Of a DNA stretch of 55,755 nucleotides, positions 18,205-26,079 are shown piece after piece. The notes under the pieces were generated by a model. That model was not told the origin of the DNA. It worked only from the letters and a program-made list of their open reading frames with translations, and made no database searches. The first letter of the stretch is position 1. The number at the start of each line of letters is the position of its first letter. The DNA is from Candidatus Aciduliprofundum sp. (GTDB lineage: Archaea > Thermoplasmatota > Thermoplasmata > Thermoplasmatales > Aciduliprofundaceae): assembly GCA_015520565.1 (NCBI GenBank), contig WAPW01000006.1, positions 1 to 55,755 on the forward strand, given 5' to 3'. The translations under genes were made by a program, and so were the position numbers.

Positions 18205-18735
18205 TTATTCTATTTTTGCAAGTTTTCCAATCATTATCAGGGTAATCCCTTGGAATAGTAACTCAATGCCAACAAAGAGACCTACTAGAACAGTGGAGTT
18301 CCAATTTAGGAATACAAGCACTCCTAGAATCAAAGAAAGCACGCCTGAAATGATTGGTGTCCACCAGCCCTTGGTAGGACGAAGGGAATATGCTAGTAGG
18401 AAGGATACTACTCCTGCTATAATGAAGAAACTCCCCATCATCACTGTGAGCCCCACCAACGCATGGATTGGATATATTCCCATAAGTACGCCGATAATCA
18501 GCAGCACTATTCCAAGGGCTATTCCCCCCCATTTCCCAGCAGTGGACTTTATGCCCATTATTAGGAATGATATTCCTCCAATCACTAGCAGAGCTGCAAT
18601 GAGATAAACTACTACTCCACTGGCTATCTCTGGAAATATTATCCCCAGTATACCAAGTATGAGTAGAACTATTCCTCCATTAATATACGATTTGGGGCTG
18701 ATTACACCACCGGACTCTGCATATGCGTTGGCCAT
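18205..18735 (-). CDS. HdeD-like (DUF308) membrane protein
   Basis: 176 residues made of six hydrophobic helices in three pairs with glycine-rich spacing (LLILGILGIIFPEIA, GIVLLIIGVLMGIYP, GVLSLILGVLVFLNW). This is the HdeD/DUF308 pattern, linked in enterobacteria to acid resistance. Its place between superoxide reductase and OsmC suggests a membrane stress role here. The start follows the SOR stop by 5 bases with GGAGTGA as ribosome site. Confidence 0.85.
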   Translation of the reverse strand: MANAYAESGGVISPKSYINGGIVLLILGILGIIFPEIASGVVVYLIAALLVIGGISFLIMGIKSTAGKWGGIALGIVLLIIGVLMGIYPIHALVGLTVMMGSFFIIAGVVSFLLAYSLRPTKGWWTPIISGVLSLILGVLVFLNWNSTVLVGLFVGIELLFQGITLIMIGKLAKIE

Positions 18736-18740
18736 CTAGT

Positions 18741-19088
18741 TCACTCCAACGCTACTTCGTTCTGCCAGAGCCCATGAATATTGCAATAACTAAGTGCCAT
18801 TAACTTGCCTTTCTTCTCACATTTAAAGTAGAACTTTGCCCTTGGCTCAGTTAGAGGATCACTGTGATTTGTAAAAGCTATGCGGCCCACCATTATAGGG
18901 AACTGTCCATCTTCTGGCTTGAAGTACAATTCAATCCACGCAATATGATGCTCCGGAGTGTTTGGATGTGGTACCTCTTTGCCAACGGCTACCTCTACCT
19001 CTATCATACTGCCATTCTTCTTGTATTCTATCACGGGTACATGCTTCTCTCCCTTCCAATCTCCACTCTTTATGGTTTCACTCAACAT
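18741..19088 (-). CDS. Superoxide reductase (neelaredoxin class)
   Basis: 115 residues. All expected iron ligands are in place: Glu14-Lys15-His16 (EKHVP), His41, His47, Cys102 and His105 (YCNIHG). It reduces superoxide to peroxide without making O2, using electrons from rubredoxin encoded in the same operon. It lacks the N-terminal desulforedoxin domain, so it is the one-iron class as in Pyrococcus. A GGAGGTGAT ribosome site lies 6 bases before the ATG. Confidence 0.96.
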   Translation of the reverse strand: MLSETIKSGDWKGEKHVPVIEYKKNGSMIEVEVAVGKEVPHPNTPEHHIAWIELYFKPEDGQFPIMVGRIAFTNHSDPLTEPRAKFYFKCEKKGKLMALSYCNIHGLWQNEVALE

Positions 19089-19105
19089 TTTTCATCACCT
19101 CCTTT

Positions 19106-19621
19106 TTATTCTCCTTCATTTACAAGAGGAGTGTAAGTTCTTGCCGCAAGCTCGCGATCAAGCATCAATAATCCCTGCGGATTATCACCAATCATTTTCA
19201 ATTTCTGTATGATCTCCTCATCGTTTGCCTCTTCTTCAACCTGCTCATCCACATACCATTGCAATAAATTGAATGTTGCACGATCTTTCTTCTTCTCCGC
19301 TAAATCCACAAGCTCGTTTATACACTGGGTTATGTGCCTCTCATGCTTAAGGGTCTCATCAAAGGCATGCAATGGAGAACTCCACTCATGCGGTGGTTCT
19401 TTTATTGCATATAGCTTCACTCGGCCTCCACGCTCTATAAGGTACCTATAAAATTTCATCGCATGGTCCTTTTCCTCTTGGAACTGCACATACATCCAGT
19501 TTGCAAACCCTCTCAATCCTATGTCCTCAAAATAGGCGGACATAGAGAGATACAGGTACGCAGAGTACATCTCTTCATTTATTTGCTTATTTATCGCTTC
19601 TTCTATCTCCTTATCTATCAT
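19106..19621 (-). CDS. Ferritin
   Basis: 171 residues of the non-haem ferritin family. The ferroxidase ligands are visible in helix A (INEEMYSAYLYL), helix B (QFQEEKDHAMKFY, ExxH) and helix C/D (EQVEEEANDEEII). The 24-mer shell oxidises Fe2+ and stores Fe3+, which limits Fenton chemistry. A GGAGGTGATAAAATG start is seen and the gap to SOR is 17 bases. Confidence 0.95.
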   Translation of the reverse strand: MIDKEIEEAINKQINEEMYSAYLYLSMSAYFEDIGLRGFANWMYVQFQEEKDHAMKFYRYLIERGGRVKLYAIKEPPHEWSSPLHAFDETLKHERHITQCINELVDLAEKKKDRATFNLLQWYVDEQVEEEANDEEIIQKLKMIGDNPQGLLMLDRELAARTYTPLVNEGE

Positions 19622-19636
19622 TTTATCACCTCCTTC

Positions 19637-20236
19637 TTACCTCAAAATTTCATAAAATTCTTCATAGGGCATTTTTGAAATATGCCCAAGCATTTCCTTA
19701 AACGCATTTTGGAACACCTCCTTGGTGTGGGAGTCATCATGCATCTCTTTAGAATTCCAATAGGTTATTATCAAGTACTTTGTTGGTTCTATGTTCATGT
19801 CTCTTAGCTCTCCAGGCAATCCAGAACCTATAGCGGACATACCACTTACCCTTAAAAACTGAGAACCTAAAAATCCTGGAAAGGTCTTTGTGGCACTGCA
19901 AAGCTCTCTAACCCTCTTTTCAAACTCTTTCTCATGACCTGGACGCACAGAAACATAATTAACTGCGCTGATTACTTCGTTTCCTTCCCACTCATAATTT
20001 TTCAACTCCTCTGTAGGGATGATTCTTGCATCTATTCCCATCTCTTCAAGCTTTTTCTTAGCGATTTTAGATTCGTAGCCAGTATCGCAGTACAGGGCTA
20101 GTTTCTTAATCTTTGAGAATTCTTTTAAAATTTCTTTATGAAACTCTATCTCTTCCACAGGAATATTTATGGCTCTTTTTATCCTTTTTTTCAGAAATTG
20201 AGTATGACTCCTAACATCCACCAAGAGTTCCTCCAT
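19637..20236 (-). CDS. Rhodanese-like domain fused to an ABM monooxygenase-like domain
   Basis: 199 residues. Residues 1-72 form a compact rhodanese-like domain: LLVDVRSHTQF, INIPVEEI and the loop LYCDTGYES with Cys50 in the active-site position. Residues about 85-199 read as an antibiotic biosynthesis monooxygenase/IsdG-type dimeric barrel (NYVSVRPGHEKEFEKRV, PGFLGSQFL, LIITYWNSKE). The ABM half may bind haem or a quinone-like substrate. The haem-degrading histidine cannot be assigned with confidence. The pairing could link sulphur relay or thiol repair to haem or iron release. Cotranscribed with the rubrerythrin (9 bases upstream) and ferritin. Confidence 0.75.
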   Translation of the reverse strand: MEELLVDVRSHTQFLKKRIKRAINIPVEEIEFHKEILKEFSKIKKLALYCDTGYESKIAKKKLEEMGIDARIIPTEELKNYEWEGNEVISAVNYVSVRPGHEKEFEKRVRELCSATKTFPGFLGSQFLRVSGMSAIGSGLPGELRDMNIEPTKYLIITYWNSKEMHDDSHTKEVFQNAFKEMLGHISKMPYEEFYEILR

Positions 20237-20245
20237 GCAATCACC

Positions 20246-20752
20246 TCAAAACTTCACAAATTTCTCCTTTGGCGTTCCACAAACAGGGCACTTATCAGGT
20301 GGATCATCACCCATATATGTGTACCCACACACTGGGCAAATGTAAATATCCTTCCCTTCAATATCTTCCCCCTGCTCTGCTTTTCCTTTTGCCTCACCAT
20401 ACATGGTAGCATGTATCTTCTCAGCACTCAAAGCGTAATTGAAAGAGCTTTCTGCACCCTTCTCGCCGAAGTACTTTGCAAGCTCCAAGTATGCGGGATA
20501 CATATCCTCCACTTCAAATGTCTCTCCCTCTATAGCAGTTTCAAGATTCTCGGAAGTGCTCTTCACATACCCCAAATTCCTCGCATGGTTCTTCGCATGC
20601 ACAAATTCCGCATAAGATATCGCCTTGAAGAGCCGTGCTATGTTCTTCTTTCCTTCTCTTTCGGCAACTTCGGCAAATATGCTATACTTCATATGGGCCA
20701 TGCTCTCTCCAGCAAACGCCTCTTCCAAACTCTTCTTAACCATTTTTCTCAT
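20246..20752 (-). CDS. Rubrerythrin
   Basis: 168 residues. The diiron four-helix part (1-130) has [25 protein letters not shown] and [12 protein letters not shown] as ligand helices. The C-terminal rubredoxin-like domain has CPVCGYTY and [11 protein letters not shown]. It reduces H2O2 to water with electrons from rubredoxin. Length and order are those of classical rubrerythrins. GGGTGA precedes the first ATG; a second Met at codon 4 is possible. Confidence 0.95.
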   Translation of the reverse strand: MRKMVKKSLEEAFAGESMAHMKYSIFAEVAEREGKKNIARLFKAISYAEFVHAKNHARNLGYVKSTSENLETAIEGETFEVEDMYPAYLELAKYFGEKGAESSFNYALSAEKIHATMYGEAKGKAEQGEDIEGKDIYICPVCGYTYMGDDPPDKCPVCGTPKEKFVKF

Positions 20753-20770
20753 TTTTTCACCCTTTATGAC

Positions 20771-21256
20771 TTACAGACCACTATATTCATACCAAGGAGT
20801 GTCGTAATCTTCAAACTGCTTGAGGTTCTCTAATTCCTTTGAGAGTATTTCATAATGCCCCTGCTCCATATTTGCAAGAACCTGAAGCATTTTCTTAGTT
20901 TTATCATCATCCACAAAAGATTTCATACTTTCATAGAACTCCTTAGCCGCAAGCTCTGCTTTCATTGCATCCTCTATAATTTCGCTTAATAATCTGCTTT
21001 CAGAGGCATCAACCTGTGGAAGAGGCACTGGAGATTTATCAGGAACCTTAATATCCTCATTTGGAAAATAATTTTTATAAAGGCTCTCTAAATAAGACCT
21101 ATGTTTTTTCTCCTCATTTGCAAGGAATAGTAAGCGATCTTTTAACAAAGCATTTTTTACTCTATCTGCAAGGGTTTCATAAACTTCCTTGCTCTCTATT
21201 TCACTCTTTATGGCCGCTAAAAGTACCGTCTTAAGGTCATAATTTTCCAAATTCAT
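20771..21256 (-). CDS. Ferritin-like diiron protein (COG1633 type)
   Basis: 161 residues built as two helical hairpins, each with a Glu and an ExxH: AIKSEIESKEVYETLA with NEEKKHRSYL, and AMKAELAAKEFYESMK with NMEQGHYEIL. This is the COG1633 rubrerythrin-related family without a rubredoxin domain. Likely a small peroxidase or iron-binding protein. Its start overlaps the PrxQ stop by 4 bases (ATGA type), so translation is coupled. Confidence 0.88.
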   Translation of the reverse strand: MNLENYDLKTVLLAAIKSEIESKEVYETLADRVKNALLKDRLLFLANEEKKHRSYLESLYKNYFPNEDIKVPDKSPVPLPQVDASESRLLSEIIEDAMKAELAAKEFYESMKSFVDDDKTKKMLQVLANMEQGHYEILSKELENLKQFEDYDTPWYEYSGL

Positions 21257-21717
21257 TTTATCACCTCCTTAAGGGTTTCAAGAACTTTCTCAACATGACC
21301 TTTTACTCTAACATTCTTCCATATTTTCACCACTTTGCCTTGGGGATCAATAAGATATGTAGTTCTTATGGTACCAAAGTATTCTCTCCCATAATTCTTC
21401 TTTTTTCCCCAAGCACTATATTTCTCCAACACCTCATGGTTTTCATCACTGAGCAGCAAGATATTTAGTTGATGCTTATTTATAAACTTTTCGTGAGATT
21501 TTGGAGAGTCCTTGCTTACACCTATAATAACTGCTCCAAGTTTTTCAAATTCATCTCGCATTTCAGTGAAATCCTTTGCTTCACGAGTGCAGCCAGAGGT
21601 GTTGTCCTTGGGATAGAAGTAAAGCACTACCCATTTCCCAAGGTAGTCATGCAAGCAATGCTCCTTACCCTCGTAATCAGGTAAGCAGAAGTCCTCTGCC
21701 ATATCACCTTCCTTCAT
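21253..21717 (-). CDS. bcp: PrxQ/Bcp-type peroxiredoxin
   Basis: 154 residues. The peroxidatic motif FYPKDNTSGCTREAKDF places Cys43. The usual resolving cysteine five residues later is absent. Two other cysteines lie in the N-terminal region (Cys11 and Cys21), so resolution must use one of these or an external thiol. It reduces peroxides in the cytoplasm. The start overlaps the fprA stop by 4 bases, within the operon. Confidence 0.92.
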   Translation of the reverse strand: MKEGDMAEDFCLPDYEGKEHCLHDYLGKWVVLYFYPKDNTSGCTREAKDFTEMRDEFEKLGAVIIGVSKDSPKSHEKFINKHQLNILLLSDENHEVLEKYSAWGKKKNYGREYFGTIRTTYLIDPQGKVVKIWKNVRVKGHVEKVLETLKEVIK

Positions 21718-22895
21718 TTCAGAACACCTGCTTCCCTATGGTTATCCGCAATAATTCTTGCAAGATCTTTTATCTTTTCATAATCTTCTTTTCTGGGCAA
21801 TCCCTTGATTAGCAATGGTTCCAATAACTCAACTTTCAAAGCTCCAAGATTTTCTTTTAGTATATCCACAGTTCTGCCACCCCATCCATACGAGCCCATT
21901 ATTCCTATGAACTTGGCCTTTGGCTTAAGAGCATTGGCAAGATAGGCAGCATAAACTGCATAGGGATGTGGCCCTGCAAGCATTGTGGGCGTAGCTAAAA
22001 TAATCGTTGTGACATCAACCATGTCTATTGCAATCTCTCCCAAATTGGCTGTGGTGAGATCCCTAACTTTAACTTCAACTCCTTCTTCGCCCAGGTAATC
22101 CACAAGTGCATCAACCATTTTCTTAGTGCTCCCATGCATTGAAACATAGAGAATTAGGACTTCATTCTTGGTATCAGGAGAGGTCCATTCCTTATAAGCA
22201 TCAATTATGAACGTAGGATCACTGTATGCTGGCCCATGGCTCGGTGCTATTATTTTTGGCTCTAACTCCTCTATCTTCTTAATATTCCTCGTAATAATTT
22301 GTCGGAATGGCATCATTATTTCCGCATAGTACCTCTTTGCCTCATGATAAATCCTATCGTATTGCTCTGCAAATGTGTGCGATGTAGCGGCATGAGAACC
22401 AAAGAAATCACAGGTAAATGCTATCTTATCCTCTATTAAGAATGTAGTCATCGTCTCTGGCCAATGTACCCATGGAGTCATGATGAATTTGAGCGTTTTA
22501 CCTCCAAGCTCTAATGTATCTCCTTCCTTAATTATGATGAAATCCTCGTCTTTCAGGTGCAACAAATCCTTTTCAAAGCCCATACATTTGGCATTTGTAA
22601 CAACTTTCGCTCCATATTTCTCAATGAGATAAGGTATGCTTCCAGAGTGGTCCTGCTCAGCATGGTTTGAAACAATGTAATCTATTTTATCCACTTTCAA
22701 CTCTTCCAAATTATCCAAGAGCTGCTCCAACTTCTCTGGCTCCACTGTATCTATAAGAGCTGTTTTCTTCTCTCCTTTCACAAGGTAAGCATTGTAGCTT
22801 GTGCCCTGAGGGAGAGGTACTATCTCATCAAATAGTGTTCTCTCCCAATCAATGGCACCTACATTGTAAACTCCATTGGCTATTTTCCTTATCAT
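21714..22895 (-). CDS. fprA: Flavodiiron protein (A-type flavoprotein)
   Basis: 393 residues. An MBL-fold diiron domain has HAEQDH at 78-83 and later ligands in TCDFFGSH and APSHGP. From about residue 250 follows a flavodoxin domain with the FMN phosphate loop SMHGSTKKM and the SYGWGG loop. It reduces O2 (or NO) to water using rubredoxin, whose gene ends 2 bases upstream. No extra C-terminal rubredoxin or flavin reductase module is fused, so it is class A. Confidence 0.96.
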   Translation of the reverse strand: MIRKIANGVYNVGAIDWERTLFDEIVPLPQGTSYNAYLVKGEKKTALIDTVEPEKLEQLLDNLEELKVDKIDYIVSNHAEQDHSGSIPYLIEKYGAKVVTNAKCMGFEKDLLHLKDEDFIIIKEGDTLELGGKTLKFIMTPWVHWPETMTTFLIEDKIAFTCDFFGSHAATSHTFAEQYDRIYHEAKRYYAEIMMPFRQIITRNIKKIEELEPKIIAPSHGPAYSDPTFIIDAYKEWTSPDTKNEVLILYVSMHGSTKKMVDALVDYLGEEGVEVKVRDLTTANLGEIAIDMVDVTTIILATPTMLAGPHPYAVYAAYLANALKPKAKFIGIMGSYGWGGRTVDILKENLGALKVELLEPLLIKGLPRKEDYEKIKDLARIIADNHREAGVLK

Positions 22896-22897
22896 CT

Positions 22898-23056
22898 TTA
22901 ATCCACCTTTTCAAACATGTCCTTGGATGCTCCACAGACAGGGCATACCCAGTCCTCAGGCAATTCCTCAAATGATGTGCCTGCGGGTACTCCATTATCT
23001 GGGTCCCCAACCTCTGGGTCATATATATATCCACAAACTGTGCATCTCCACTTCAT
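22898..23056 (-). CDS. Rubredoxin
   Basis: 52 residues, below the ORF track limit. Two CxxC pairs bind one iron: C5-T-V-C8-G and C38-P-V-C41-G, with the family core [14 protein letters not shown]. It carries single electrons to the flavodiiron protein, rubrerythrin and superoxide reductase encoded downstream. A GGAGGTGAT ribosome site stands 5-6 bases before the ATG. The stop is 2 bases before fprA. Confidence 0.96.
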   Translation of the reverse strand: MKWRCTVCGYIYDPEVGDPDNGVPAGTSFEELPEDWVCPVCGASKDMFEKVD

Positions 23057-23069
23057 TTTATCACCTCCT

Positions 23070-23198
23070 TTAATACTCCATATATCTATGCGCGTTATTG
23101 TATGAATTCATAAAAATTGTTAGGCGGTGGTCTCTGGCTAAAGATCCAGCCTTCATAGACCCAAAAATAGATGATACGGGTGGTCCATCTTGATACAT
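23070..23198 (-). CDS. Candidate 42-residue small protein in the defence operon
   Basis: The ATG directly follows the flavin reductase TAA, and a perfect GGAGGT site in the end of that gene lies 6 bases upstream. The ORF ([18 protein letters not shown]...) runs 42 codons to a TAA just before the rubredoxin ribosome site, so it fills the gap almost exactly. It is basic in the middle (LARDHRL), with no cysteines and no membrane helix. I recognise no family. The placement and ribosome site make translation likely, but conservation is untested. Confidence 0.5.
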   Translation of the reverse strand: MYQDGPPVSSIFGSMKAGSLARDHRLTIFMNSYNNAHRYMEY

Positions 23199-23708
23199 TT
23201 AACTACCTCCTATGTAGGTAGCGGCTTTAGGCGGAGTTTTACCCTTCACAACTTTATGATAATAATCATAAGTCATGGGCGTGCCTTCGCCAATGCTCTC
23301 TGCTTCTACAACTTCCCCAATGAATAGGGTGTGAGTGCCAACATCTATGCTATTTACTACCTTTGCTTCCAAATAGCCAATTGAATAATCTAGAACTATG
23401 GGTGCTCCTGTGATTCCAATTTTATATTTCACATTTTCAAATTTATTTATATCCCTGCCTGAGCGGAATCCGAAGAGACCAATGAATTTGAAAGGTGCTT
23501 CAGTAGATAGTATTGATACACTAAAAACGCCACTATTTTTTATGTATTCGTATGTTAAATTTTCTCTGTTTATGCTTATAGCAATCTGTGGGGGCTTTGA
23601 AGTTATCTGAAATGCCGTATTGGCTATCTGTCCATTTAATTTCCCCTCTTTAACAGAGGATATCACATACATTCCGTATGATAGATTATGCAACACTTTT
23701 CTATCCAT
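23199..23708 (-). CDS. Flavin reductase-like FMN-binding protein
   Basis: 169 residues of the flavin reductase-like (split beta-barrel) family: MYVISSVKEGKLNGQIANTAFQIT, then PPQIAISINRENLT and VDVGTHTLFIGEVVEAE-type strands. Relatives fused in the Moorella NADH:rubredoxin oxidoreductase pass electrons from NAD(P)H to rubredoxin, which is encoded two ORFs downstream. It is the first gene of the run. The TATA box TTTATATATAT is about 25 bases before the ATG, so the transcript is leaderless. It faces the Lrp-type regulator. Confidence 0.88.
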   Translation of the reverse strand: MDRKVLHNLSYGMYVISSVKEGKLNGQIANTAFQITSKPPQIAISINRENLTYEYIKNSGVFSVSILSTEAPFKFIGLFGFRSGRDINKFENVKYKIGITGAPIVLDYSIGYLEAKVVNSIDVGTHTLFIGEVVEAESIGEGTPMTYDYYHKVVKGKTPPKAATYIGGS

Positions 23709-23722
23709 ATTCAGAGTAATGA

Positions 23723-23759
23723 GTTTGATATATATAAATCTTTTGTTTGATATTCAAAC
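23723..23759. promoter_or_regulatory. Operator candidate and promoter of the defence operon
   Basis: A perfect palindrome GTTTGA-TAT-TCAAAC lies at 23745-23759. A direct copy of its left half, GTTTGATAT, lies at 23723-23731, 22 bases away (two helical turns) and overlapping the minus-strand TATA element (about 23728-23738). A protein bound at both would cover the TATA and BRE of the flavin reductase promoter. The divergent Lrp/AsnC gene is a natural candidate binder. Sequence is direct, function inferred. Confidence 0.55.
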
Positions 23760-23808
23760 TATTTACTATGAGAAAACTTTAATAACTATAACTTATATAG
23801 GTATTTTA

Positions 23809-24231
23809 ATGGACGATAAAGATAGAAAAATCATTGAAATTCTAAAAAATAATGCGAGAACTCCTTATACCGAAATAGCCAAAATTTTAGGAGTCACTGA
23901 AACAACTGTAAGGAAGAGAATTGCGGAGCTTGAAAAAGAAGGAGTTATAAAAAAATATACGATTGAGGTAGATCCTGAAAAATTGGGATATAAAACAGTT
24001 ACAATTCTCGGTATGGATGTTGAGCCAAAATACTTGCTCCAAGCGTCAAGAAAACTAGCGGAAATTGAGCAAACCGTATGGGTAGCAACTTCAAGCGGAG
24101 ATCATATGATTATGGCTGAAATATGGACTAAAAATGGTGAGGAGCTCTTTGATTTAATAACAGCCAAGATTGCAAAAATAAAAGGCGTGAAGGACCTATG
24201 TCCAGCAATTTTAATGGAGAGAATAAAGTAA
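23809..24231 (+). CDS. Lrp/AsnC-family transcription regulator
   Basis: 140 residues from the ATG at 23809; the upstream part of the long ORF is promoter DNA. The HTH (RTPYTEIAKILGVTETTVRKRIAELEKEGVI, about 15-45) is followed by a RAM ligand-binding domain (about 60-135) with the GDHMIMAEIW stretch. It is divergent from the defence operon with the palindrome between, which suggests control of that operon and itself. ACTTTAATA lies about 27 bases before the ATG. It is followed by sfsA after 2 bases. Confidence 0.88.
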   Translation: MDDKDRKIIEILKNNARTPYTEIAKILGVTETTVRKRIAELEKEGVIKKYTIEVDPEKLGYKTVTILGMDVEPKYLLQASRKLAEIEQTVWVATSSGDHMIMAEIWTKNGEELFDLITAKIAKIKGVKDLCPAILMERIK

Positions 24232-24233
24232 TA

Positions 24234-24929
24234 ATGAATATAGAACCAGATGCAGAAGGTATATTCTTAGAGCGCATAAACAGGTTTTTAGGCAAGGTTA
24301 AGTATAATGGAAAAGATATTTTGGTGCATATACACGATCCAGGCCGCTTGGAAGAGCTCCTCTATAAAGGAAATTTAGTTTTACTTAAAAAATCCAAAAA
24401 AGCAGGTAGAAAAACAAAATGGGATATTTTAGCTGCAAGATACGAAGATAAATGGATTTTAGTAAACTCAAAATATCATAGGGAGATTTCAGAGAACATA
24501 ATTGGTGAAGAAGACATATCTCCCTTTGGAAAATTAGAACTCATAAAACCAGAAGTTAAAGTTGGAGATAGTAGGATTGATTTTCTCCTTCTCAAAAATG
24601 GGAATAGAATATGGGTTGAAGTAAAGGGATGCACATTAAAAGATGGAGATTACGCACTCTTCCCAGATGCACCAACAAAGCGTGGAAAAAGGCATATTGA
24701 AGAGTTAGAAAAATTAATAAAAAATGGAGATGAGGGAGCCCTATTAATTTTGGTATTTCACAAAGATGCTAAATGCTTTAAACCAAATGAGGATAGGGAT
24801 AAAGAATTCACTAAAGCATATTTCAAAGCATTAAACAATGGGTTAAAAGTTTATCCGGTAGTTCTTGAATATGATGGAAAGAGTGTAATATTTAGAGGAT
24901 ATATACCACCATGTCAAAAAAGTTTATGA
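24234..24929 (+). CDS. sfsA: SfsA-family nuclease-like protein
   Basis: 231 residues from the ATG at 24234, two bases after the regulator stop. The N-terminal OB-like part has VHIHDPGRLEELL. The central PD-(D/E)xK-like motif is RIDFLLLKNGNRIWVEVKG, followed by LFPDAPTKRGKRHIEEL, which is diagnostic of SfsA. SfsA was named for sugar fermentation stimulation in E. coli and binds DNA non-specifically. Its biological role in archaea is unknown. Probably cotranscribed with the regulator. Confidence 0.9.
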   Translation: MNIEPDAEGIFLERINRFLGKVKYNGKDILVHIHDPGRLEELLYKGNLVLLKKSKKAGRKTKWDILAARYEDKWILVNSKYHREISENIIGEEDISPFGKLELIKPEVKVGDSRIDFLLLKNGNRIWVEVKGCTLKDGDYALFPDAPTKRGKRHIEELEKLIKNGDEGALLILVFHKDAKCFKPNEDRDKEFTKAYFKALNNGLKVYPVVLEYDGKSVIFRGYIPPCQKSL

Positions 24930-24951
24930 TGTCAAAATTATTAACCCTTTT

Positions 24952-25614
24952 ATGAAGAGAATTGGAATTGTTGGTGGAACTTCTCCTGAATCAACAGTGT
25001 ATTACTATAAAAATTTCATAGAAATTTCAAGGGAGCTCTTTCCAAAGAACTTTTATCCCGAGATGCTAATTTTTAATATAAATTTCAAAAAATTTAAAGA
25101 TCTTGAAACTTGGGAGCTGAAAGAGAAATATCTGCTAGAAAGCATAAGAGCATTGGAAAATGCTGGTGCACAAGTCATAGGCATAGCGGCAAATACACCC
25201 CATATGGTTTTTGACTCTCTAAAAATAAAAGCCAAAGCTAAGATGGTAAGTATAATAGATGCAGTTGCTCAAGAGGCAAAAAAGAGAGGGTATAAGAAGC
25301 TCCTTTTACTGGGAACAAAGACCACTATGACTTCTGGATTTTATGTAGAAAAATTAAAGAAATATGGATTTATGGTGGATGTTCCCGAGGATTACATTGA
25401 TGTAATTGATAGGATAATTTTTAATGAACTTTCCCAAGGAATATTGAAAAGTAAGAATACTCTTAAGGGAATTGTAGAAAAATACGATGTAGATGCTATA
25501 ATCCTAGGATGCACAGAGCTCCCATTGGCTTTGAAAGAGGGAGATACAAAAACTCCCCTCTTAGACACTGCCGAGATACATATGAGGAGATTAATTGAAG
25601 AGGCAATGGAATAA
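24952..25614 (+). CDS. Aspartate/glutamate racemase family protein lacking the first cysteine
   Basis: 220 residues. The opening RIGIVGGTSPESTVYYY and the C-terminal catalytic LGCTELPLAL (Cys187) fit the Asp/Glu racemase family. At the first catalytic site the usual CNT is AANTPH (Ala80), so the two-cysteine acid/base pair is incomplete. Family members with Ala, Ser or Thr here are known and some are L-specific or have other activities. The 3' end meets the convergent Nudix gene with no gap. Confidence 0.82.
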   Translation: MKRIGIVGGTSPESTVYYYKNFIEISRELFPKNFYPEMLIFNINFKKFKDLETWELKEKYLLESIRALENAGAQVIGIAANTPHMVFDSLKIKAKAKMVSIIDAVAQEAKKRGYKKLLLLGTKTTMTSGFYVEKLKKYGFMVDVPEDYIDVIDRIIFNELSQGILKSKNTLKGIVEKYDVDAIILGCTELPLALKEGDTKTPLLDTAEIHMRRLIEEAME

Positions 25615-26064
25615 TCAATCCTTCCATGCCTCAATTTCAAATTTTTTCATAGTTTCCCCATCAAACCAAAATTTAGCAGAAAAATTAATGTTGTTTATAA
25701 CTAATGACAACCAATAACGGTCATCCTCCCACATATCCTCGTAAGGTAGTTGATTTAAGGGAAACCACCCCGGTTTTGATTCTTCACTCTCGGTAGGCAT
25801 CCCATCTAAATTTGCACGGAATACATAAACAAGCCAATCTTCCCCTTTTACATCATAAAATTTTATTCTACCCAACATTTTTAAATTTTTCACACCTGCA
25901 TTCATCTCTTCATTGGCTTCTCTTATAGCACATTCCTCTGGAGTTTCCTCATCCCCTATTTTACCTCCAAGACCATTCCATTTTCCTGCACCATGACCCC
26001 TTTTCTTGTAATGAAGTAATATCTTCCCATTTTCTATTATGTGCACTACCACTGCTCTTATCAT
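25615..26064 (-). CDS. Nudix hydrolase, 8-oxo-dGTPase/MTH1-like
   Basis: 149 residues. The Nudix box GGKIGDEETPEECAIREANEEMNA (about 33-56) is complete. The flanking KWNGLGGK and, late, the YWLSLVINN and WFDGETMKKFE stretches resemble the MTH1/8-oxo-dGTP diphosphatase subgroup, which clears oxidised nucleotides. The end is flush with the racemase gene. Substrate by family resemblance only. Confidence 0.85.
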   Translation of the reverse strand: MIRAVVVHIIENGKILLHYKKRGHGAGKWNGLGGKIGDEETPEECAIREANEEMNAGVKNLKMLGRIKFYDVKGEDWLVYVFRANLDGMPTESEESKPGWFPLNQLPYEDMWEDDRYWLSLVINNINFSAKFWFDGETMKKFEIEAWKD

Positions 26065-26079
26065 TAAATATGGTATGAG

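Noticed and set aside
23620-23808. The 63-residue N-terminal extension of the Lrp ORF
   Set aside because: It covers the divergent promoter and operator; the HTH domain begins directly after the ATG at 23809.
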